Origin: Semisulcospira habei
Taxonomy: Eukaryota; Mollusca; Gastropoda; Semisulcospiridae
Direction: 5' to 3'
DNA length: 64,000 nucleotides
NCBI GenBank assembly: GCA_036245525.1
Contig: BTPG01000001.1
Coordinates: forward strand, 217,189,621 to 217,253,620
Shown: in pieces, positions 42,796 through 54,094 of the stretch
How the letters are laid out: each line of letters starts with the position of its first letter
Position numbering within the stretch: position 1 is the first letter of the stretch
Notes under the pieces: generated by a model
The model's input: only the letters and a program-made list of their open reading frames with translations
Database searches by the model: none
Told to the model about the DNA's origin: nothing
Translations under genes and position numbers: made by a program

Positions 42796-45089
42796 TGTCA
42801 TATAACAGACACTTGGAAGAAATCTGTGTCGCCCGCAACACCAGGCGTCGACTTTTCGATATGCGTCGCATACTTATAGTAATAGACTGCTACAAATACA
42901 AACCTTTTGGACAACCCATGGAGTCACAATGTCAAATTGTTATCTCCCTCTGCTGGCTTCAGGACGTAAAAATGACATTGAGGCACCATCTGAAAAGGGC
43001 TGCAGAAAACAACAAAGCAATGAATTATGTCTACTTTACTTAAAGAATTTGTGACAGTTCCAATAGATCCCCTAAAAACTTTTAACAGTATGTATCACAT
43101 TACATATGCTGCTGACATTTCGGTATCGGCACCGTTCCAAGATCACCAGGGTTCTAAAGGCGAAATGTTTATCAAAAGGAGATACAGATCTTCTTAAGTC
43201 TCTGCAGCACTGGGGCTCATAAGAATATATGTCTCTTGATGGCATTTATTATGCAGGATGCCTGGTATGCTCATTAACCAAACGTGTAGTTGTAAGCATG
43301 TAACATGTTTCTGTCAGTAACAGCGCAAATCTGAACTGTACTTTTAAACATGTTCATATAATGTGCATTTAAAATGTGAAGCATCTGCACTATATATCGA
43401 GTGCAACAAGGTTCTTAACCCATTAAATTCTGAGACTAAAATTGTTTAAATTTGTGTATTGTCCCATGTAAGATACATTATATATTACTTTTATTAGGAG
43501 ATAGATCAACCAGTTTATTTCAAAGGTGGCAGGGTATACGAATGTACACACTGTACCACAATGAAACACGCTACTGGTCCTGAACTGATCCAGTAGAATG
43601 TAAACAGTGATGCAGAGCTACAAACTTGATACAGCACATGTATAGCAGCCAACACACACACGCAGAGATTCTGTCCACTGGTGACTTTCATACGACTTTT
43701 ACCCGAAATATTAATAAATTGTGTTGTACCCGTCTTTTCTAAGCATGTTTCTTTCTCCGTTGGGTACTTCTTTTCATACGACGTCTCCGGAAATGACTTT
43801 TACAAAATAGTTATAATTGATCATAAATTTTCATTTCTTGAAAGATAGTGCTCTTCCGCATTTTATTCAACTGCCATAATTTTAGCCACAATTTGAAAAA
43901 AAAAAACACGACAGAATCTAGATGTGACAAAAATGTGAAACCGGTTTACTCATGTCCTTTATGTCCTAACGATCATCCGATTGAAATCAAAACTCACCCA
44001 ACAGCCGATGTAACGATCTCCGGCGCATAATTTTTTGTTTTAAAACAGCCGTTTACTGCAACATACCAGGATGATGTGAAGAGCTTTACCTTGTAAAATT
44101 TGATACAGATTCTGCGCAGTTGACAGCTTCGAGCAGGCTGGTCAAATGGATCGCGCCACACGCATTGATAGCTCTGCGTGAAGCAGACAAAATAAGATTT
44201 GTAGCAATTTCCTCTGCGTGAACACTTCAAAGTGCCCGCATCAAGTTTTCGGTTAATTTAAAAAAACATATTTTACATTAAAAATATAAAAACAATTATC
44301 TGTAGTAAAAAAAACTGAAAAAAAATCCTTTGTTGATGTTTTTACTTTTCGTCTGCTTTCGATCTGCGTATGAATATGAGTTCTTGCTTGACGGTGTTTA
44401 CTAAATCTAAGAGTGCATGCTTCAGGAAGCCTGTACTGGTTAAAAACGGACTCTCAGAAGTTCGCAATGAGTAAACTAAATGCATAGAAAGTCGGTCTGC
44501 ACATTTAAGTAGCCTGGAACACTTTGTCGCATTTGGATGAGAATAAACTTGGCGAAAATGCGACTACCTTCACTGACGTTGTCAACATGCAAATCGGGTA
44601 GGTTGAATAATCGCATAGAACAAAGTAACGGAGAGACTGTTGTCAAATTAATGGGTTGCATTCGATTCAAATTACAGATCGAAAAGCGATTAATAATTTA
44701 TATGCATTTTGTGTGTGATTTTTGTTCATAAAGTACACCTATGTTGCAGGTAAAAATTAACCGTTATCTGTAGTGTTAGGCAAAAACTGATGATAAGCCT
44801 AAAAATAGCAAGTTTCAATGAACAAAATGATATATGTGACCCCCCCCCCCCCCCCCCATATCGTTTACATCTGGCCGAGAAATCCATTCCAGAAAAAACA
44901 ACAAAAATCGTATTCAAAGGTCTAAATTTTGGCTCTTTTTGGGACGGGAAATGAGTCACGTGACCCGTTTTTGCGGCTTACTATTGGCTCCAGGAGGAAT
45001 TCCTTTCTACTTTTGGGTGTCACATCGAGGCTCATTAAACATGCATGAAGGAAATTCCTGAGGAATGGGGACTTGTAATGCAGACTGAT
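42796..45089. other. No gene recognised
   Basis: AT-rich. A C-run of ~17 lies at 44840-44857. No supported gene. Confidence 0.4.
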
Positions 45090-45195
45090 AGTGACGTAAA
45101 AAAAACAAGTATGCAGACTTTCAAGGAAAAAAATCAGGCCGTCATCATGGGAAGGTTACGTAGAAATTCCCGACACTACGTCATTATCTCAGGCA
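45090..45195 (+). repeat. Dispersed repeat, copy 2
   Basis: Matches 42686-42795 (AGTATGCAGACTTTCAAGGA ... TAGAAATTCCCGACACTACG). Confidence 0.55.
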
Positions 45196-45218
45196 AGGTG
45201 ATGTAACCAGACAGTATA

Positions 45219-45227
45219 ATAATAATG

Positions 45228-45269
<42 letters not shown>

Positions 45270-45325
45270 GGTATTTATATGGCGCATTTCTCATATTTAT
45301 AATATAACTCAATGCGCAGGCGAAA
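45219..45325 (-). repeat. (TAA)n plus SINE-like tail
   Basis: A (TAA)n run is followed by ACTTGGTATTTATATGGCGC and TCAATGCGC. In inverse this is the GCGC/(TTA)n end type of the insert at 6187-6436. Confidence 0.6.
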
Positions 45326-45326
45326 A

Positions 45327-45327
<1 letters not shown>

Positions 45328-45391
<64 letters not shown>

Positions 45392-45417
45392 CACACACAC
45401 ACACACACACATGCACA

Positions 45418-45478
<61 letters not shown>

Positions 45479-45500
45479 GTGCGCGCGCGCGCACACACAC
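45328..45500 (+). repeat. (CA)n microsatellite with alternating GC core
   Basis: Long interrupted CA repeats ending in GCGTGCGCGCGCGCGC at 45476-45492, an alternating purine-pyrimidine tract able to adopt Z-DNA. Confidence 0.85.
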
Positions 45501-46686
45501 ACACAGAGTCTGCAGGGGGAGGGGGGGGGCAGAAAAACCGTAGAGATTACACGAAAGTCTGCGAGAAAAGGTAAGTTTTTAACTTTGCTTTGAACTGCGT
45601 AATGGGGGAGACATTTCTATGTACCAAAAGAGTATGCAACATGGCGACAAATGCGGTCATTCAATGCTGCTTGAATCTTTCTGAAAAAGATCGAAGACGA
45701 AGAGAAACCACGTGTAAAATGTACCTGGACGTTAAAGATATCAAGGAGGATCAAGCATCTCAACCTACACGGTCAGAAAACTGTCTGAACAGATACTGCT
45801 GACAGGCTATGTGTATGGGTCCTTTGTGTACTATCTTAGGTCTTTATGATGTAAATACAATGCCAAATGTTGAAATTCATCGTTTGGAGGGTGTATTTTT
45901 GTACCCGAGTCGCTAATTTATCGTTTGCATCGGCCTCGTGTTGAATTAATATGCATATTTATGAGCCTACGTCAAAAGGCACAACCCTGTTGACTATCAG
46001 TGTATCACAATACTGCAGGTCAGTGGGCCATCGGTGTGATGTATAAACGTGTCAGGGCACATGTGTATTGATGTTCTCTGGCATCCCTTTGACGTAAATT
46101 TTCACGAGAAAGTAGAACAAACCTTCCGTACTCGCTATGCTGTCAAAATCACAATGCGGGTTCCGCTCGACCTGCTATTTACTAGTAACGATCGTGCCGT
46201 GCACCGAGGGCGTGCGTGTTTGAGTCCACGGTGCCTAATTTGACCTTTGATTCTTAACCTCTCGAAAACACGCACCGGCTTCCATCATTGAAACAGAACA
46301 TTGGTATTTATATCGACTTTCTGCACTGCAGTCAATTTCACGCCTCACACGTCGCAGTCTACGTAAAGCATCATTAGAAACGAAAACGATACACCCCTCG
46401 CAGCAGAAACACTCTGAATCGAGTGAATGAGAGCCGGCACAGACAAAAACGCATGTTACGACCAGCGAGGTGCAAGACTGCTAGTATAGTAAAGCAAGCC
46501 TTTCGACCTTGATTGTTTTAACCATTTTTAGGATGGTATATCTTCTAAAGTATACATTATAGGACCTGTAAAAAAAAAAAAAAAGCCAGTACAAACTAGG
46601 TATTGGATTTAATCTGTACAACACGTGGGGATATTGTCAGTCTATAGATTATATAGTTATACGACCCTAAACTTAGCATTTTATAA
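45501..46686. other. No gene recognised
   Basis: Includes the 6 bases TTATAA (46681-46686) just outside copy B, the likely target duplication half. No coding signal stands out. Confidence 0.4.
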
Positions 46687-46743
46687 AGTTATTGTTAATG
46701 TAACTTTCTAGAAAAACATGATTTTGCTTGATAACAAATTTCA
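46687..46743 (+). repeat. Terminal inverted repeat (left end) of copy B
   Basis: Begins AGTTATTGTTAATGTAACTT and continues CTAGAAAAACATGATTTTGC then TTGATAACAAATTTC. Its inverse matches 29397-29450 of copy A. TTATAA precedes it. Confidence 0.8.
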
Positions 46744-46796
46744 AAATTACCTGCAATTTTGTTTTTTGATGTACTTTTAAAAAATATTATTATAAA

Positions 46797-47270
46797 ATGA
46801 ATCAAGACGAACTTATTTTGTTGAATGATATCAATGCGGTAGAGAACAAAGATTTAGACTCGAAACGACTTTTATGTGCAGTGGTCTCTGGTAAATCCAG
46901 CGTGTATCTTGGAAAACAATATACGACTCAAGATATAGAATCCCTCATGGCTGATGAATTAATTAAACTTTATGCTAAATATGAAAATTATATGGCTTCA
47001 TTAATGACTAGGGATCTGAGCAGATCTCTTGTTTCTATTTATTCATAAGTTGTCAGTCATTTTTTTGAAGTAGATGATACTGACAGATTAAGCAGTGACT
47101 TGGGGTCAAATCCCATAATTTCAAGTTCAATCGGCAAATTAGCTTGCCTCATGTATTACAGGTTTGGTAATTTGCTTGCGCCCATGGTTACTTTGCTTGT
47201 CACTGGGAGTCATATTGATTTTTCGAAATTAAATTTGTTTGGAAAAGAAACTGATGTAGCAAATGGATGA
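46797..47270 (+). pseudogene. MNxDE gene, copy B (one nonsense codon)
   Basis: Starts MNQDELILLNDINAVENK; the ATG follows TTATAAA. An in-frame TAA at 47046-47048 replaces a Lys codon of copy A, after which the frame stays open to TGA at 47268-47270. The last 8 bases overlap the next start (ATGGATGA). It is the first gene after the terminal repeat. Confidence 0.7.
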
Positions 47271-47754
47271 CCAACAGACGACCTCACAACAGAACCCTGT
47301 CTTGACGCAGGTTCAAACGATCACTAAACCAAAAAGTCCAGGAAGGGTAGAGGCTGGAAAACGATTAGCCGATTGGAATAGGCAAACAAAATTAGAGCTT
47401 AAGGCGCTAACAGAAAAGGTTCATGTAACTGACCCGCCGTCAACAGCACCAGCTTCAGCACCAGTGTCACTACCGTCAGGACCATCAGAACCAACACCGT
47501 CAGGACCCTCTTCCCCACCACACCCATATCAAAGTGAAAAACTATCAACCCAGTCTAACCCCGAACCTGAAATAAAAAGATATATAGTTGCCGGATTTGT
47601 TGTCAGATTTTGTTACACAGGTTACCAATTATACAAAAAGTACAAAACACAGACTCGAACAGTGTCCAAAATAACAAGCACTCCATCATCAAAAACAGAA
47701 GTCGCCACATTAACAGTAAAACCCAAAGTCGTGGACCCATTTATCATGCAATAA
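47263..47754 (+). CDS. Pro-rich single-pass membrane protein, copy B
   Basis: An open 163-codon gene starting MDDQQTTSQQNPVLTQ. It keeps KSPGRVEAGKRLADWNRQTK, a longer Pro/Ser linker than copy A (extra TAPASAPVSLPSG), the membrane segment YIVAGFVVRFCYTGYQLY and the basic KKYK tail. One Gly of the copy A membrane segment is Arg here, which would weaken the helix. Expressed from the same strand as the integrase. Confidence 0.65.
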   Translation: MDDQQTTSQQNPVLTQVQTITKPKSPGRVEAGKRLADWNRQTKLELKALTEKVHVTDPPSTAPASAPVSLPSGPSEPTPSGPSSPPHPYQSEKLSTQSNPEPEIKRYIVAGFVVRFCYTGYQLYKKYKTQTRTVSKITSTPSSKTEVATLTVKPKVVDPFIMQ

Positions 47755-47787
47755 TAAATTTTTTATTTAATTTTTATTGCCTAAGAA

Positions 47788-48018
47788 ATGAGCGACTCAA
47801 AAGAATTGATGAACCTTGTCTATCACTCTGCTGTAATTAGTGGACTAGCTGTTTCTTACTCTATGCTTGCAAAAAGTCTACTTAAAATGAGATCAGCAGA
47901 CCTCAGTAGATTGGATTTCGAAAACAGTGCAAAGCTAATAACAATTGTCACAGCTTCAATTGCGACGAAAGACTTTTTTGTTAAGCAAGGAATTATTCCA
48001 GAAAATGTTTATATGTAA
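47788..48018 (+). CDS. Small conserved membrane protein (MNDTK gene), copy B
   Basis: Open, 76 codons, starting MSDSKELMNLVYHSAVISG and ending VKQGIIPENVYM. Conserved hydrophobic and polar segments as in copies A and C. Its stop is 12 bases before the MATLA start. Confidence 0.65.
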   Translation: MSDSKELMNLVYHSAVISGLAVSYSMLAKSLLKMRSADLSRLDFENSAKLITIVTASIATKDFFVKQGIIPENVYM

Positions 48019-48029
48019 ATAAAATAAGT

Positions 48030-48666
48030 ATGGCGACTTTAGCAGTAATAATTGGAGGGGCAATGGTTAATGCCCTGGCATTTAATGGGTCAAACTATCT
48101 CTTTTCAAAAGTGGGTAGAGAGGAATCAGCAGAAGAATTAATACAATACAATACAATACAATACAATACAATACAATACAATACAATAATACTTTATTAA
48201 TCCCTCATGGGGAAATTCACTAGACGTGTAGATTATGAAAAAAACACTAAAACATTGACACAAGGCAGATGTGTCGCCGCTACCGCAGCGCCATTTTATA
48301 TCCAGCCGCTACCGCAGCGCCATTTTATTTTATATTATATAAAGCGACATAATGAGGCATCAGAAAAACTTGCACAAGCCCAGCAGGATTATGAAAAGAA
48401 TAGAAGTGAGAAACTTGATTTCATCAATGAAAAACTTCGTCTAGAAGGTCACGCGCAACATACATTTTCAAATACCGATGATGCAATCCGTGAGTATTTT
48501 CTCGTCATGTGTAATGACATGTCTATCCCAAAACCGAAACTAAGTGACTATTACAAACCAAGTACAGAACAAAGAAATGGAGAGATAATCTTTTGTTCTA
48601 GTGGGAATGACATTTGTATTTTTTACTGGTCTTTATATTGCTAGAAGAAATGAATGTCGAAAATAA
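48030..48666 (+). pseudogene. MATLA membrane/coiled-coil gene, copy B (interrupted)
   Basis: MATLAVIIGGAMVNALAFNG leads to REESAEE at 48137, where a ~208-base insertion interrupts. The gene resumes at about 48346 (RHNEASEKLAQAQ) and runs through LSDYYKPSTEQRNGEI. One extra T near 48592 then shifts the last membrane segment out of frame; the original frame would stop at 48664-48666, overlapping the integrase start by 17 bases as in copy A. Confidence 0.7.
48138..48345 (-). mobile_element. Short retroposon with (AATAC)n tail
   Basis: An (AATAC)n run of about ten units is followed by TTTATTAATCCCTCATGGGG and AAATTCAC. In inverse this is the GGGGATTAATAAAGTATT-(GTATT)n end typical of CR1/L2-group LINEs and their SINEs. 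A 27-base segment (CCGCTACCGCAGCGCCATTT) is duplicated at 48276 and 48306. It disrupts the MATLA gene. Confidence 0.65.
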
Positions 48667-49623
48667 ACTATCAAAAATATATTACTCCCCAATTGGATAT
48701 TGGAAAAGTAACACCGCTATTCAGAAATTACACTTGGCCATAGGCGGTGATGTATCACTCAATCAAATAAAACAATGGTTACAGAGACAGGCAATTTGGC
48801 AGATATATTTACCTGCTCCAAGAAAAGTAATAAGACCTCATTTTGAAAACACAACACCAAATGACACCCATCAAATGGATTTATTGTTCCTACCCCATGA
48901 CATAATAAGAAAAAAGTGTTACAAGTACACACTGACTGTCGTTGATATAGCTTCAAGGTACAAAGACGCTAAACCAATAACTGACAAGAATGCTACCACA
49001 GTTGTGACAGCGTTAACAAAGATATATAGTCGTGGTTCTTTAAAATACCCTAGACTCGTTCAGGTCGATGACGGAAGTGAATTCAAGGGTGCCGTTAATC
49101 AGTTATTTGCGAAGCATGGCGTACTGGTTAGACGCGGCATTCCAGGCGTTCACAGATCACAGGCAATTGTAGAAAATTTATATAAGCAATTATCGGAGAG
49201 GCTTTTCAGCTACCAGTATTTAAAGGAACTCATGCATGACACACGTAACACTGAGTGGGTAAAGAGATTACCATCTGTGATAAAAGCAATGAATAATGAA
49301 GGCCATATGTGAAGCCTGCTGATGCTATTAAATTGAAAACAATTACAGAGCCAAAAACAACAGCCCAGGCCCCGTCACCGCTGACGCCAGACACAAGTTT
49401 ATTTACTAAACAGGTAAAATACCTATATCAACCAGGTGAGTCTGAAAATGACGTCAGACGCAGGGCAACTGATCCAATATGGTCCACGACCATTCATAAT
49501 ATTTAAAAAATAATTCCCAGCGCTGACGCGTCAATATATTACCTGTACGAACCAGCCCCTCAGAGGGCATTTGTCAGAGAAAAATTACAGATTATTCCCC
49601 CTGACACTGTTACTCACTTTTGA
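48650..49623 (+). pseudogene. rve-family integrase, copy B
   Basis: Starts MNVENKLSKIYYSPIGYWKS. Catalytic D (HQMDLLFL), D (VQVDDGSEFKG) and E (SQAIVENLYKQL) are all present. A short insertion at about 49307 gives a TGA and frameshift; the rest is open in another frame to TAA at 49504-49506, which replaces a Lys codon, then open to TGA at 49621-49623. The end overlaps the convergent polymerase stop by 14 bases. Confidence 0.85.
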
Positions 49624-52600
49624 CCAATTCGTAAATCAGTTCATCAATCAGTTCATCACAAATACCCTCAGATAACTTAAGTCTGTAATGGCCAGGTGCA
49701 TAAGCCTTTTCCTTACTGTGAAACACATGTTTTATGCCCCCAACTGCAAGTGACTTTTTATGTGTTTGGATCATTTCAAGATTGTGTTTGTTTGATCTCA
49801 GTGACTTGTTTGGATAATTGGGCATCAGTTGTCCATCTAACACTTGCTTATAATGTTCATGACAAATGTCTTTATTTTTAATCGCTGTTTTTTTTTTTAT
49901 ACCTTTGGCTTTCGACTGACTACCTTTCTGGTGCAGTATAGAATACATTTTTGATCTCAGTCCAACATACTCAACTATCGGCACACCATTCAGTTCGTCT
50001 TTAAACTTTCCAGGCACTTTCTTGTTTTGTGTGCTAAACAATGGATGATCTTTTGGGTAGTCAGACGTGACATACATGTGTAACTCTGTTTTAATGTCTT
50101 CATAAAAGTCTTCAGTAGGCACATCTATAATCATAGAGTCAGTGTCGGTGTATAGCAGACGACACTCAGGATACTTCGGTTTGAAGTAATCATAATAAAA
50201 TGCAAGCATTAACAGTTTTGATAAACTCAAGAATTGCCATACCAATGAATACTGGCTTGTCCAGTTTAACAATTATTTTTTGAGTGACACTGCATACAAT
50301 GATGAATGAAACTCTTTGTACCCTGTGTACTGTGGCTTACCTGTAAGTTTAATTGCACCCGATTCAGTTGTGATTAGTCTCACATCTTTGCGGTGATGAG
50401 GATTTTCCATAGTCTTCCCAAAACAGGAATTGTTCATTAGCTTAAAGAAGTCTTTGTCAAATGCAGTGTTGCCGTCTCTGGCACGCAATGCTGTGTTCTT
50501 CATTATGTAATCTTTCATGAAAGCACTCTGATCAAATTGAATGCCTCTATGAACTTTCTTTAGTACTAACCCATGTCTGATGTAAAACTGCAACAAGCGA
50601 TAGTGGCAAACGTAATTGAATTTGTCATTTAGATTTGGCACAAGTTTAGTGTCTTCTTTTCCCCCATCAAACTCATTTTCTCAACAGCTAAGGGATAATC
50701 ATTGTGGTAATCATGTAGATGGTGTGGGTACTCCAGGTCTACTTCAAAGATCCAATCCTTTGCATCATTCTGGTCATGACTCATAATAATGTTTGTTAAC
50801 TCTGTTATGTCATACTGTGACAAATCATGCAGGCAAAAGTTTTTCAAGGGCAATAACTCACACATCGCCCAGCCATACAAATTGTTCGCGTCTACATACG
50901 TAATGAATGACCTTTTCCTTGAGGGGTCAAAGTCAAGGTCATCCAGATATTTGTTGTTGGCTTTGGAATAATTGTTCGCGGCAATACTAATGCCGCCTCT
51001 CAATCCATGTTCCACCATTTCACCCATCGTACGATCAGACAACAGGTCTATAAATATCTTACTGGATTTCAAAAATGCATCCCATGTCATTCCAGGACTA
51101 GTTATGTAACAGGCTGGGTCAAGACTGTAGTGCAACAAACCCGTTTTTACGATAACTTTCAAATATGTCTGCTAGCAAGCAAACGTCAGCTTTCAAATAC
51201 TGGTCATGTTAGTCACCAATTGTTTGACACCCTAGTTTACCCCATGCATCAAGTGCATGTTGATAATCAGAGTCAGAAATACCTTTACCATTAAGTGTAG
51301 AATAAAATTTCTCTTTTGATGGCAGTCTCCTTTCTTCAAACACAACCCAGTGATTAATTTACTCGTACGGATACACACCTTTCTTGATTAACTCAGGCTC
51401 AAAATATTTACTCGTTATTGGAAATGATGTCAGACCTTCTGCCAGACTAGCCAACCCTAAAGACAAATGTTGCATCGAGTCATAAAACACTAATTTGTTG
51501 TTCAGCCTAAAAGTCAAATATTTTTCAGTTGTCTGCGCAATACAACTAATGTTTTTGTAAGACTCGTCTACAGCAAGCATTACAATGTCACACCCCTTTA
51601 GATTGTGGAAAAAGATTGGTAACTTATATGTCTTAGGATCTGTTTTTAATAGCACGTTACACTTGTTATGTGCAGCACCTCTGTAGCGTCCAGTTATGTG
51701 ATCATGGTCACGAACTTTATCACCTCCCAGAAGTTGTTCACAAATCCAACACATCACAGCTGTATCAAAATTTAGTTTGTCTTCTTCTGTCATCACCAAA
51801 GGCATCTGGCATGTTGTGAGATAATGTACTACCTGACTATACAGATGTCTCATTTCTGTTAAAAACAAACAAGCTGCATTTTCCCCTCTGTAGATAACAG
51901 GCTCTGAATGCTGCCCGTCTGACCTAACAATAATGTATCCAAAAGAACACACCACTTGGTCACTCAACTTTATAGTCTTTGGTAATGATTCTGGAACAGG
52001 TCCATCATATGGAACAACCAGTGATTCAAAATCAGCATACACTACAAACGGCAGCTTTTGCTGATTCCCATAGTTCTTAAAATATACTTGACTCCCAGGA
52101 TATGGGTACTTAAGTACAGTTTGAATGTCATCAGCTGACCTACAATGTAAAACATGTTTGTGTGCCACTGCAATAGAGAAGAATCTTTGTAAACATATTT
52201 TACACACTTCCTGTTTGCCATTGTGTTTTGAAACATGATTATGAATTAGACGTGACATACTCCTGATAATTGTGTAGTGAAAGTTATCATTATCACCAAT
52301 TAATAACATGTCAACATGTTTATCTTCTGGCTGTCCATAGGTTGGAGCAAGTGGTGATACTCTAATTGGTTGTAACTTGTCAACAGACTCATTATCCCAC
52401 ACATACACGTTCACAGATATGCCAGGATTAGGTTTTCAAACAAGTCTATGTCTTCTATTTTAACAGGGAAATCTATACCACTGAAATCGAGTTCGTTTAC
52501 AAATTTGGTGTAGTTAGATACGTGATCAGGTCTTGTTTTTACAAAGTGTAGTTTAGCAAGCACACACCACATGAAACAATAGTGGTCATTGTTCTGTATA

Positions 52601-53042
52601 TTAACAACAGCCTTTTTGTTTGCAACCTCTTTTGGCAGTGGCAACCATGATTTACCTAATATAGGATGATACCTTGACTGCTTTAGTCGTAGTTCATGCA
52701 CACGGCCTTCGTGCCAACCAGACCCCTTCATTCTTGCTTTTTCAATTGCTTCAAGAAAGTCAGGTAACAGTCTGTCTCTAAACACGTTTTCCAATTCCCT
52801 TCTTGTGTTAACTGTGTGTTGTCTTGTCAAGATATACGATACAATCACTTCACCGTCTACTCTAGTAAATTCTATTTTGGCAACAACTTGAATTTTTACA
52901 CTGCCTGTATGACAGAAAAAGAGTTTTCTATCGATTCATAGACATTGTTACTATTGGATATAGGCAAGTCTGTTGTGTGAAACACGTTTCTTAAGCTTGA
53001 TTGACTTGTCGAGCCTGATGAGCTTTGAGCATTGTCTGTCAT
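49610..53042 (-). pseudogene. Protein-primed family B DNA polymerase, copy B
   Basis: The proper ATG (MTDNAQSSSGS) is at 53042. The same motif order as copy A is present: C2H2-like finger (~52200), VYADFESL (~52050), HNH-like CWICEQ...DHDHITGRYRG...HNKCN (~51750-51660), HNLKG (51600, with following residues deleted), YVDANNLYGW (~50890), NNSCFGKT (~50430) and YTDTDSM (~50140). At least five frameshifts or small deletions, at about 52905, 52420, 51360-51160, 50650 and 50273, break it. The C-terminus ELIYELVKSE stops at 49610. Confidence 0.85.
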
Positions 53043-53086
53043 TTTTATTATATGGACAAAATAATAAATGAAAAGAAATACCACTA

Positions 53087-53442
53087 TTACTGTATGTGTA
53101 ATACCATTTTATTAACTGTAATAATGGGAAAATATAAATTTGTTTGGTTTAGTTCTTTCACTAAATCATTACACACTGCACTAAACCAGCCACTGTAATA
53201 TTCAACAGTAAAAGTTTGTGTCTTAATATTAACAGTTATGTTTTTGATTATTGTTGGTCTAAATGGATTATCAACACCCAAAGTTATATTACCTGACATG
53301 TACAGTGTTACTGGTGTTCTAAATAAATTTCCAGGTCTCTCTTTTTTAAGCCCGTTTACATATTTAACATCTTTAAAGTAGTATGTAATATCTAAGATTT
53401 CACCAATAAGCAAAAATATTGTGTGATTTGTCCGTCTGTCAT
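53087..53442 (-). pseudogene. MTD small gene, copy B (frameshift near start)
   Basis: The ATG at 53442 begins MTDGQIT like copy A, but a small indel within the first 20 codons moves the remainder (LDITYYFKDVKYVNGL ... VNIKTQTFTVEYYSGWF ... ITVNKMVLHIQ) to another frame. The rest is open to 53087. Protein similarity to the A and D versions is low compared with other genes. It lies between ATPase and polymerase on the same strand. Confidence 0.65.
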
Positions 53443-53469
53443 TTTTTATGGACAAACCAAAAGTATACA

Positions 53470-54075
53470 TTAATTTACTAACCCATACCCTGTGGGTTGA
53501 TCTGTCTTTAAAATAAGCTTTAGATGCTTAGTTGATTTCAGTTTGTTCTTCACATTGTCGCGTTCATGCTTATTTGGGATAACATCATTCTCTCTGAGAC
53601 AGTCTTCAAAGCTGTCACGATCTTTACAGTAAAACAAACAGATAAACTTTAACTGTTCTCGAAAATCTTTTAGTACAGCATTATATTTCTGAGTGAGAAT
53701 CCATACACTGACATTTGCATGTCTGCCACTGAAGGCAAGTTCTGCTAAAGTGTTTCTCTTTTTGACAATGTCTTTCTCTGCAGAGCAGTCATCAACTATA
53801 AACAAGGTTGGCTGTCCTTCAAATTGCTTGTAAAAATACTGTAGGTAGTCATTCAGTTTTTTCTCAGGGTCAACTAAGTAAATGTTGTTGTCAGTCCAAA
53901 TGAATAAACGGTTGTGATAAGCTTTGTTGTGTTTTATTGTAGGACAGAATATTACTATGTTTTCAAAATGATGGATGTATCTTGTTTGTAAGAGGTTAAG
54001 TACAAATTCAGTTTTTCCACACCCTGTGACACCACAAAATAAGCCACAGTGTGGGTCGAGTGTCATCAAGTTCAT
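53470..54075 (-). CDS. FtsK/HerA-A32-like genome-packaging ATPase, copy B
   Basis: An intact 201-codon gene, nearly identical to 22303-22914 except for a two-codon difference at the start (MNLMTLDPHCG). Walker A reads GVTGCGKT and Walker B TLFIVDDCS. The ATG follows GTGTATTAAA. It is the only large core gene of copy B without a lesion. It ends 27 bases before the MTD start. Confidence 0.85.
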   Translation of the reverse strand: MNLMTLDPHCGLFCGVTGCGKTEFVLNLLQTRYIHHFENIVIFCPTIKHNKAYHNRLFIWTDNNIYLVDPEKKLNDYLQYFYKQFEGQPTLFIVDDCSAEKDIVKKRNTLAELAFSGRHANVSVWILTQKYNAVLKDFREQLKFICLFYCKDRDSFEDCLRENDVIPNKHERDNVKNKLKSTKHLKLILKTDQPTGYGLVN

Positions 54076-54094
54076 TTTAATACACAATATAATT

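Noticed and set aside
42756..43043. 95-codon open frame as a host gene
   Set aside because: It starts inside a dispersed repeat, has no recognisable motif or splice context.
45268..45593. Open frames of Thr-His or Cys-Val repeats over CA/GT microsatellites (also at 14249, 30731, 62096)
   Set aside because: They are translations of dinucleotide repeats with no other coding signal.
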